This document shows, piece by piece, positions 28,049 to 33,633 of a stretch of 64,000 bases of DNA. Every line of letters starts with the position of its first letter. The stretch's first letter is position 1. The stretch is from positions 186,001 through 250,000 of the forward strand of contig NZ_FOCK01000005.1 in assembly GCF_900110085.1 (NCBI RefSeq), given 5' to 3'. The notes under the pieces were generated by a model. It was not told where the DNA came from and searched no databases. It saw only the letters and a list, made by a program, of their open reading frames with translations. A program made the position numbers and the translations under genes. Source of the stretch: Prevotella sp. ne3005 (GTDB lineage Bacteria; Bacteroidota; Bacteroidia; Bacteroidales; Bacteroidaceae).

Positions 28049-29224
28049 ATGAATTCCCAAAGCACGCCTGTCCATATCCGCCTCTGGCATCGCGACTTCT
28101 GGCTGATGGCCATCGCCAACTTCCTGTTGACGATGTCGGTCTATCTGCTGGTGCCCACGCTGCCCCACTGGCTCTTGATGGAACAGGAATTCTCTCCTTT
28201 AGAGACAGGCATCGCCATGGCCTCTTTCGGCTTCGGACTCTTTGCGCTGGGCATGTTTGTATCCTTTCTGGTACAGCACTACCGTCGTAATCAGGTCTGC
28301 GTGGGAGCCGTCATCGCCGTTGGCGCCCTGATAGGTCTTCTCTATTATCTTAATGGTCAGCGTTTCCAGTTCTGCGACCTGCAGATGATCATCCTCCAGC
28401 GTTTTGCCCTGGGTGCCGCCTTCGGCCTGGCTCAGATGGTGCTCACCAGCACCCTGATCATCGATACCAGCGAGTCGTTCCAACGTACGGAAGCCAACCA
28501 CTCCGCAGCGTGGTTCTCGCGCTTTGCCCTCTCTTTAGGGCCTATGACGGGGTTGCTCCTTGAGCGCCTTGTCAGCTACCATGTCGTACTGCTGGCGGCC
28601 ATGGGCTGTGCAGCTGTCGTTGCGGTGCTCATCCTGATGGTCCACTTCCCCTTCCGTGCTCCTGAAGACGATGTGCCAACGGTCAGCCTCGACCGTTTCT
28701 TCCTGCCTCATGGCTTCCCGCTGTTCGTCAATCTCCAGCTCATCATGCTCGCCATGGGCATCCTGTTCTCGACGATCACGTCCGAGCTCTTTTTTGCCAT
28801 GATGATGGTGGGCTTCCTTGGAGCCTTGCTGGCGCAGCGCTTCGTCTTCCGCAATGCCGAGTTGAAGAGCGAGGTGGTCACAGGTCTTATCCTGATCTCC
28901 ACCGCCCTGCTGATGATGCTCACGCGCACCCAGCAGATCGTCCATTTCGCCGCCCCTGCCTTTGTGGGCTTCGGCCTTGGCCTTATCGGCTCGCGGTTTC
29001 TGCTCTTCTTCATCAAACTCTCGCGCCACTGTCAGCGCGGCACGTCGCAGAGCACTTTCCTCTTAGGGTGGGAGAGTGGCATTGCCTGGGGCCTCGGCCT
29101 TGGCTACGCCCTGTTCTATGCCCAGCCACAGCAGGGGCTCATCACCGCGCTCGTGCTCACCGTCGCCTCCCTCGTCATCTACAATTTCTCTCACAACTGG
29201 TTCGCCAGTCATAAGAACAGATAA
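28049..29224 (+). CDS. major facilitator superfamily transporter
   Basis: A 391-residue integral membrane protein with about 12 predicted hydrophobic segments, beginning with FWLMAIANFLLTMSVYLLV and followed by SFGFGLFALGMFVSFLVQHYRRN (a cytoplasmic basic loop after helix 2). The family is clear from topology and the helix 2-3 pattern; the substrate is unknown. It is cotranscribed with the HAD hydrolase one base upstream. Confidence 0.85.
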   Translation: MNSQSTPVHIRLWHRDFWLMAIANFLLTMSVYLLVPTLPHWLLMEQEFSPLETGIAMASFGFGLFALGMFVSFLVQHYRRNQVCVGAVIAVGALIGLLYYLNGQRFQFCDLQMIILQRFALGAAFGLAQMVLTSTLIIDTSESFQRTEANHSAAWFSRFALSLGPMTGLLLERLVSYHVVLLAAMGCAAVVAVLILMVHFPFRAPEDDVPTVSLDRFFLPHGFPLFVNLQLIMLAMGILFSTITSELFFAMMMVGFLGALLAQRFVFRNAELKSEVVTGLILISTALLMMLTRTQQIVHFAAPAFVGFGLGLIGSRFLLFFIKLSRHCQRGTSQSTFLLGWESGIAWGLGLGYALFYAQPQQGLITALVLTVASLVIYNFSHNWFASHKNR

Positions 29225-29273
29225 CCTTTTTGTTAAAAATACCTTATCATTGCGCGGAAAGTTTGAAAAAAAC

Positions 29274-29304
29274 TTGGAACTATCAATAATTTTCCTTATA
29301 TTTG
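29274..29304 (+). promoter_or_regulatory. promoter of the AraC-type/lipoprotein pair
   Basis: -33 TTGG at 29274-29277 and -7 TATATTTG at 29297-29304, 19 bases apart. The stretch 29281-29298 (TATCAATAATTTTCCTTA) is identical to the GH43 promoter at 5128-5145. Confidence 0.75.
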
Positions 29305-29347
29305 CACCATTATATATATTTGGGTAATCAACCAATACAAAAAGATT

Positions 29348-30037
29348 ATGGTGAAAGAGAGGATTTTTACAAGCGCATCGTTGCTGTTATTGGCAACTCC
29401 CTACTGCCACGCCCGTGGATATACGTTGGATGATGCAAACCATATCATCGTGATACTGATCGTCTTCGTGTTTGCACTCATCGGGTGTGGAGCCTACAGT
29501 CTGTATTATAATAGGAAGATCAGTCAGCGAAACGAGCAACTGCGACGTATTCTGACGGCTCTCGACGAATACAGGGCTATGGTTGCCGATGATGTTTTTT
29601 CGCTGGACGATCAGGAAGCCTATTTGCAGCATCAGCTGGAGAAGCCTAAGAGTGCCAAGGTGGAGAAAAGAGATGCTAAGCAGAACTTCTTTGTGATGAT
29701 GGATGCCCGTGTCACAAAAGAAAAGCCCTTCACCGATCCTGATTTCGACCACGAGGCGCTGGTGAAGTTTATGGGCGTTAGCGATGAGGCGTTCTGTCAG
29801 CTGGTGCCGCGCTATACTGACCCTGACAGAACGCTCGACTATATCAACTCCCTACGGGCGGAATATGCAGCAAAGATACTCATGGAGCACCCAGACTACA
29901 TTGCTGAAGACATAGCCGTCATGTGTGGCTTCAGGAATACTGCAGCCTACATCAGTGCCTTCAAATTCGCCTTCGGCATCACGCCCACCGACTATCTGAG
30001 CTGCATGGGCCAGATGTTCAAGAAGAAAGCGAAATGA
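29348..30037 (+). CDS. membrane-anchored AraC-type helix-turn-helix protein
   Basis: A 229-residue protein. After a short N-terminal signal-like segment there is one strong membrane helix at about residues 28-51 (HIIVILIVFVFALIGCGAY), then a basic turn and a linker rich in charge. The C terminus (from about residue 150) is an AraC-type HTH domain: YINSLRAEYAAKILMEHP, IAEDIAVMCGFRNTAAYIS and FKFAFGITPTDYL. Membrane tethering of an AraC domain suggests it responds to an envelope signal, possibly with the lipoprotein encoded next. No ligand or kinase domain is seen. Confidence 0.82.
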   Translation: MVKERIFTSASLLLLATPYCHARGYTLDDANHIIVILIVFVFALIGCGAYSLYYNRKISQRNEQLRRILTALDEYRAMVADDVFSLDDQEAYLQHQLEKPKSAKVEKRDAKQNFFVMMDARVTKEKPFTDPDFDHEALVKFMGVSDEAFCQLVPRYTDPDRTLDYINSLRAEYAAKILMEHPDYIAEDIAVMCGFRNTAAYISAFKFAFGITPTDYLSCMGQMFKKKAK

Positions 30038-30066
30038 TAAAATGGCATTTACAAGATTATAAAGAA

Positions 30067-30092
30067 CGAGGCTTGCGTCCCTGCAGGCCTCG
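30067..30092 (+). promoter_or_regulatory. intercistronic hairpin between the AraC-type and lipoprotein genes
   Basis: CGAGGCTTGC (30067-30076) / GCAGGCCTCG (30083-30092) pair as 10 base pairs with one G-U and loop GTCCCT. There is no U-tract, so it may be an mRNA stabiliser or a processing site rather than a terminator. Confidence 0.6.
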
Positions 30093-30126
30093 CTCTCGTT
30101 CTAACAAACAAATGAGAACAACAACA

Positions 30127-30984
30127 ATGAAAACATTCCGACTGTGGATGGCGGCAGCCATCTTGACGATAATCAGCTCGACAGCCCTGACGTCGTGTAG
30201 TAAGGACAACCCTATAGATCCAACGCCAGAGCCGCAGCCACTCATTCTCAAAGGCGAAGCTGCCGTGGAGTGGACAAAGGATCATCTCGACTCGCTGGTG
30301 AACGTATATATGGCCACCTGCGGCAATCGGCTGGATCCTGATATGACGAGAGACCTGCTGAAGTGCATCGGCTATACACGCCTGAATGTGCTCGACTATC
30401 GGGAGGCTGGCTGGCTGATTGACGACGAGGTGTTCATCCGGCTGATGGACCGCGCCGCCAAGGCTAACAACAAGACCATCCTTTTCACGATGGGCATGTA
30501 CGGATGCGGCAAGACGACGAGCATTAACAACAATCCCGAAATAAAGAAGCTGGCCGACGAGGTAGGCGTCGTCTCCGAAGGTGCCTACAACAACGTGACG
30601 TATTTCGACCAGATGGTGGCCCAAAGTGGCGAGCAGGGATTCAAACCCCACCTTCTTTATGTGTATAACGATGCCGAGACAGGCTACACCAATTGTATGG
30701 AGCGACTGATTCAGTCGAACCGTGCAGTGACCTGTGAGGCATATATCGCGGTATTCCCGCAGTTCAAGGGCAGGGTGGAGTACATCGAAGAGCATTATCC
30801 CGATATGCCATTCTACTGTCTTGACAACAGCCACAACAGCGGTGGCAAGCGCGTGACCAATGAGGAAGCAAAGTTGTGGGATTACTCGATGACGGAGGAC
30901 TTGCAGCAGAAGATCTATGCCATCAAACAGTCATATATCGATTCAGGCAAGCTGACCGCCGAGCAGATTGAGGCTTTGCAGTAG
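30127..30984 (+). CDS. lipoprotein with P-loop (zeta toxin-like) domain
   Basis: A 285-residue protein with a lipoprotein signal (MKTFRLWMAAAILTIISS, lipobox LTSC, Cys 24) followed by a Pro-rich linker. The mature part has a Walker A, FTMGMYGCGKTTSINN (Lys about residue 129), and the layout that follows (LLYVYNDAETGYTN, NRAVTCEAYIAVF) is reminiscent of zeta-toxin or other small-molecule P-loop kinases. A P-loop domain outside the cytoplasm is unexpected because ATP is absent there. The family call is by motif only. It follows the AraC-type gene after 89 bases with a hairpin between them, and no antitoxin is visible. Confidence 0.7.
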   Translation: MKTFRLWMAAAILTIISSTALTSCSKDNPIDPTPEPQPLILKGEAAVEWTKDHLDSLVNVYMATCGNRLDPDMTRDLLKCIGYTRLNVLDYREAGWLIDDEVFIRLMDRAAKANNKTILFTMGMYGCGKTTSINNNPEIKKLADEVGVVSEGAYNNVTYFDQMVAQSGEQGFKPHLLYVYNDAETGYTNCMERLIQSNRAVTCEAYIAVFPQFKGRVEYIEEHYPDMPFYCLDNSHNSGGKRVTNEEAKLWDYSMTEDLQQKIYAIKQSYIDSGKLTAEQIEALQ

Positions 30985-31070
30985 TATGAAAGCTTTTTAA
31001 TCACTCATAAAACACGGTTATGCTTATAAAGGAGAGTATATAACTAATGAAAATGCAGTATCAAAAACAG

Positions 31071-31100
31071 AAAAGAAAAACGGAAGTCAGCTGACTTCCG
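31071..31100 (-). terminator. terminator after the smalltalk gene
   Basis: Perfect 20-bp palindrome CGGAAGTCAGCTGACTTCCG (31081-31100) followed on the minus strand by TTTTTCTTTT. It begins eight bases past the smalltalk stop. Confidence 0.9.
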
Positions 31101-31108
31101 TTCCTTGT

Positions 31109-31210
31109 CTACATACCCATGCACGAGGTGGCTCCCAGTGCCGTGAGTACGGCCGTGATTACCGACGCTATGATCTGCAGCGTCCACTTCAACGTTTCCT
31201 TCTTAGTCAT
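31109..31210 (-). CDS. smalltalk protein (33-residue membrane peptide)
   Basis: A 33-codon frame: MTKKETLKWTLQIIASV..., then a hydrophobic helix and the ending GATSCMGM. A strong Shine-Dalgarno (AGGAGGA) lies 5-11 bases upstream, unusual for this phylum, and a terminator follows. This matches the Bacteroidetes smalltalk family, small peptides usually encoded beside an HU-like DNA-binding protein and a cell-wall amidase or peptidase; both types of gene are here. The molecular role of the family is unknown. The Lys-rich N terminus, single helix and Cys near the end are typical. Confidence 0.88.
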   Translation of the reverse strand: MTKKETLKWTLQIIASVITAVLTALGATSCMGM

Positions 31211-31265
31211 ATATTCCTCCTTTCTGCCTTAATGTTCTACATCATTGTCATCTCGAGCGCCCTTT

Positions 31266-31332
31266 TGTCATCTCGACTAAGCGTTAGCGCATGGAGAGAT
31301 CTCTCCACTCACTCCGTTCGGTCGAGATGACA
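31266..31332. repeat. TGTCATCTCGA palindromic element, copy 1
   Basis: A 67-bp element with perfect 12-bp inverted ends, TGTCATCTCGAC (31266-31277) and GTCGAGATGACA (31321-31332), and a central palindrome GGAGAGATCTCTCC. It fills the gap between smalltalk and the HU-like stop codon. An extra TGTCATCTCGAG lies just before it (from 31248). Confidence 0.9.
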
Positions 31333-31344
31333 GAGGGCCTTCGC

Positions 31345-31830
31345 TCATACCCCTGTGCTGGGTGTTTCCGGCTCGGCGTTCATCGCGTTGTCATGCGTCT
31401 CCTCGAAGACCACGTCCTTCAGGAGCGTGATGGAGTTCACATATTTCTGCTTCACCTTGCCGTTCTTTCTCTCCTGACCCGTTACCACGCGGGTGGTCTC
31501 GGGCTGGAACAATACACGGCGGGTGGAGATGGTGCTGGCACCACAGTCCTCGATCTTGTCGACGCCGATGCTCGAGAAACCCACCTTGAAGATACCGATG
31601 CCGTCGAGCTTGATCTTCTGGCCCATCTCGAAAAAGTGCTTCATCGCCTCGCCCAGCTCCTGGAGCACGGCCTTGATGTCACTCTTCTTCACACTGGCCT
31701 GACGCTGGATGAACTCCGCCAACTCGTCGGTTCCCACGAAATGACTGTCATACACTGCCGTGGCGAAATACTTGCCGTAGGCTGCATTGTACTGATTGTT
31801 GTTCTTTGACTTAATAAACTTCTGACTCAT
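31345..31830 (-). CDS. HU-like DNA-binding protein
   Basis: A 161-residue cytoplasmic protein. The N-terminal half (YFATAVYDSHFVGTDELAEFI, IQRQASVKKSDIKAVLQELGE) and the central strand region (KIKLDGIGIFKVGFSS) match the HU/IHF-like histone family of Bacteroidetes. The tail after residue 120 (Glu/Pro/Thr-rich) is disordered. Standard HU is about 90 residues, so this is the long variant linked with smalltalk. It is preceded by a roughly 330-base leader holding two repeat elements and short repeated motifs. Probable DNA-binding role; target unknown. Confidence 0.87.
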   Translation of the reverse strand: MSQKFIKSKNNNQYNAAYGKYFATAVYDSHFVGTDELAEFIQRQASVKKSDIKAVLQELGEAMKHFFEMGQKIKLDGIGIFKVGFSSIGVDKIEDCGASTISTRRVLFQPETTRVVTGQERKNGKVKQKYVNSITLLKDVVFEETHDNAMNAEPETPSTGV

Positions 31831-31854
31831 TTTTTTAATTGAAAATTGAAGATT

Positions 31855-31899
31855 CTTTTAGTCGGCTGACGCCTTTGTAAAAGCGGCAAAGCCGAGCGG
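31855..31899 (+). repeat. double-hairpin element, copy C
   Basis: Identical over 45 bases to copy B at 25715-25759. It lies in the HU-like gene leader, flanked by fragments of the TTGAAAATTGA repeat. Confidence 0.8.
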
Positions 31900-31931
31900 A
31901 TAATTGAATTTTTTGGCAGCCGAGCGCCCTT

Positions 31932-31999
31932 TGTCATGTCGAGCGTAGTCGAGACATCTCATGAGATCTCTCCATGCGCTTCGCTTAGTCGAGATGACA
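31932..31999. repeat. TGTCATCTCGA palindromic element, copy 2
   Basis: A 68-bp element with ends TGTCATGTCGA (31932-31942) and TCGAGATGACA (31989-31999), one mismatch. It lies in the HU-like gene leader. Confidence 0.85.
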
Positions 32000-32021
32000 T
32001 TGGGGTGGTGGTCTACTGTCG

Positions 32022-32109
32022 GTCATTCAGATAGTCTCTACGCGCTATCCGGATAGTCTCTTACTCGTGTTCAGATAATCCCTTATAGGGTAAAGGAATA
32101 GTCTGAATG
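32022..32109. repeat. TTCAGATAGTCTCT short repeats in the HU leader
   Basis: Three imperfect direct copies spaced about 23 bases apart (32025, 32048, 32070) and an inverted copy (GGAATAGTCTGAATGA, 32094-32109) that can pair with the first. Function unknown; it may be an RNA structure or a binding site in the long leader. Confidence 0.6.
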
Positions 32110-32166
32110 AGTGGCTCGAAACATTTGGACGAAACTCCAGTGACTTCCCTGCTTGCTTACCGAGTA

Positions 32167-32198
32167 CAAAGGTAGCTAAAATTCTTGATTTTCACAAG
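32167..32198 (-). promoter_or_regulatory. promoter of the HU-like/smalltalk unit
   Basis: Minus-strand -7 TACCTTTG (32174-32167) and -33 CTTG (32198-32195), 20 bases apart. The transcript would have a leader of about 330 bases before the HU-like ATG at 31830. Confidence 0.65.
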
Positions 32199-32220
32199 CT
32201 TTAAAACATCTTGCAAATAC

Positions 32221-32255
32221 TTATATGAACTTATATGAACTTAAATGAACTTATA
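32221..32255. repeat. TTATATGAAC tandem repeat between divergent promoters
   Basis: Three and a half copies of the 10-bp unit TTATATGAAC (third copy TTAAATGAAC). It lies between the divergent HU and DUF4248 promoters, one helical turn per copy, so it could be an operator. Confidence 0.75.
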
Positions 32256-32276
32256 CCAAATATATTGCGCTTTCCA

Positions 32277-32308
32277 TTTGGTAATCTCACCGATTTTTTG
32301 TACCTTTG
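32277..32308 (+). promoter_or_regulatory. promoter of the DUF4248 gene
   Basis: -33 TTTG (32277-32280) and -7 TACCTTTG (32301-32308) exactly 20 bases apart, 27 bases before the ATG. Confidence 0.85.
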
Positions 32309-32334
32309 TACCATAATTAGAAAAACAAACGACA

Positions 32335-32535
32335 ATGGAAAAGCATCAATCATCAATGGGGCGCATGGAACTCGCACAGAGTTACTTCCCCTTCATCCAG
32401 CCTCGCTCTGCCTGGCTCAAGTTCAAAACGCTGCTGCTCGAAGATCCTGACCTTTCAGGCTTCGCCAAGCAGCGTCGACGAACGCTTCTGCCGTCAGAAG
32501 TCAACATTATTTATCAACATCTCGGGCGCCCTTAA
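32335..32535 (+). CDS. DUF4248 family protein
   Basis: A 66-residue protein with the DUF4248 pattern: MELAQSYFPFIQPRSAWLKF, then LLLEDPDLSGFAKQRRRTLLP and EVNIIYQHLGRP at the C terminus. DUF4248 genes in Bacteroidetes usually stand next to HU-like, smalltalk and VirE/primase-like genes; the first two are here. The function is unknown; the compact basic fold suggests nucleic-acid binding. It has its own promoter and a strong terminator whose stem overlaps the stop. Confidence 0.85.
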   Translation: MEKHQSSMGRMELAQSYFPFIQPRSAWLKFKTLLLEDPDLSGFAKQRRRTLLPSEVNIIYQHLGRP

Positions 32536-32547
32536 GGCGCCCTTTTT
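32524..32547 (+). terminator. terminator of the DUF4248 gene
   Basis: Stem GGGCGCC (32524-32530) / GGCGCCC (32536-32542), loop CTTAA containing the stop codon, followed by TTTTT. Confidence 0.92.
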
Positions 32548-32640
32548 AGTACTATTATAAAAGATCGTCAACCGTCATCAGGTGGGAGAGTCAACCTAAC
32601 CCGTATGGATGAGGTACACATTTCAGCGTATAATGGGACA

Positions 32641-32789
32641 GGGACAACGGGACAGGAAGCTTTTTTGGTTTGACTCAAAAAAGGACGAAAATACTTTTAT
32701 ATATTATATATATTATAATATATATAATATATAATTAATAATTTAGACTATTTTGTCCTTTTCAAAAAACGTTCCCGTCCCGTTGTCCC
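32641..32789. repeat. 149-bp symmetric nested inverted repeat with AT palindrome core
   Basis: Outer arms GGGACAACGGGAC (32641-32653) and GTCCCGTTGTCCC (32777-32789) are perfect complements. Inner arms AAAAGGACGAAAATA (32679-32693) and TATTTTGTCCTTTT (32749-32762) pair with one bulge. At the exact centre a 38-bp perfect AT palindrome spans 32697-32734. Similar GGGACA words extend on both sides, and another group precedes the M15 gene at 33024-33039. Between the DUF4248 terminator and the M15 start (about 500 bases) no other gene is seen. Confidence 0.9.
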
Positions 32790-32837
32790 ATTGTCCCATT
32801 GTCCCCTTGGGCAATGTGTACTTCCCTAAAAAAAGTT

Positions 32838-32867
32838 CTTCGCAAGCGAAGCGGCAAAGCCGAGCGG
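32838..32867 (+). repeat. double-hairpin element, copy D
   Basis: Stem 1 is CTTCGC (32838-32843) / GCGAAG (32846-32851), loop AA; stem 2 is CGGC/GCCG (32852-32862), loop AAA, then AGCGG. The stem-1 sequence differs from the other copies but still pairs. Confidence 0.8.
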
Positions 32868-33051
32868 AATGGTTTTTACCTTAACCCTGCCATAGGTTGA
32901 ATGCCTGTTGAGTACCTTAATCCTTATCCCTGGCAGAAGTTGAATGATTCTCTCTTAACCCTTGTTTTTGTTGAATAGGCTCCGCGGAGAGCCGTTCAAT
33001 CATATTCAGGGTTTGCGGACAAGGGACAAAGGGACAAAAGTGATTTTTAAA

Positions 33052-33633
33052 ATGAACAAAGTAAGTATTAACAAGGACATGCACCTCTCCGAGCACTTTC
33101 AGCTCGGGGAGGTTACGAAAACGAGTGTGAAAACGGCGGGAGAAAATATTCCCAGCCATGTGGCGATTGAAAATCTGAAGAATCTCTGTGAGAATTGGTT
33201 GGAGGATTTAAGGTATTCGTATAATACGTTGTATCATTCTTGTCATCTCGACCAAGCGAAGCGCGTGGAGAGATCTCTCGACTACGCTCGAGATGACAAT
33301 GGGGGTGCTCGAGATGACAAAGGTGGGGGTGGTCGAGATGACAAGGGGGAGGAGCCCATCATCATCACGAGTGGGTATAGATCGCCGGAGGTGAATAAGG
33401 CGGTGGGTGGCTCGCCGACGAGTAACCACTTGACGGGGTGCGCGGTGGATATCCGATGCGTGGGCATCGAACAGGCGATTCGGTATGCGTGTATCCTACT
33501 GGATATCGCAGACGGCACGAAGCAGGATTACGATGAGCTGTTCATCGAACGCAGCAAGCAAGGCCGCTACTGGATTCACTTCGCCGTAAGGCCCAAGGAT
33601 AATCGGAGAAAGACGGCGTTTATACAGACTTAG
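33052..33633 (+). CDS. M15A-type peptidase with in-frame repeat insertion
   Basis: A 193-residue protein of the M15A/YcbK-like zinc peptidase group, which cleaves cell-wall peptide cross-links. Sequence: MNKVSINKDMHLSEHFQLGE at the start, the zinc motif in SPTSNHLTGCAVDIRC, and the late His in GRYWIHFAV. Residues about 62-100 (SCHLDQAKRVERSLDYARDD and Gly/Asp repeats) are encoded by a palindromic repeat element and split a helix from the ITSGYRSPEVNKAVGG strand. Uninterrupted relatives should lack them. The frame runs back to 32962, but 33052 matches family N termini. It converges on the nuclease gene with a four-base overlap. Confidence 0.83.
   Translation: MNKVSINKDMHLSEHFQLGEVTKTSVKTAGENIPSHVAIENLKNLCENWLEDLRYSYNTLYHSCHLDQAKRVERSLDYARDDNGGARDDKGGGGRDDKGEEPIIITSGYRSPEVNKAVGGSPTSNHLTGCAVDIRCVGIEQAIRYACILLDIADGTKQDYDELFIERSKQGRYWIHFAVRPKDNRRKTAFIQT
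33241..33343. repeat. palindromic element copy 3, inside the M15 gene
   Basis: Left arm TGTCATCTCGA (33241-33251), right arm TCGAGATGACA (33288-33298), then two further right-arm copies at 33309-33319 and 33333-33343 separated by G-rich spacers. The frame stays open through all of it. Confidence 0.9.

Noticed and set aside
32917..33159. 80-codon minus-strand frame before the M15 gene
   Set aside because: It is antisense to the M15 N terminus and lies partly in repeat sequence, with no motif.
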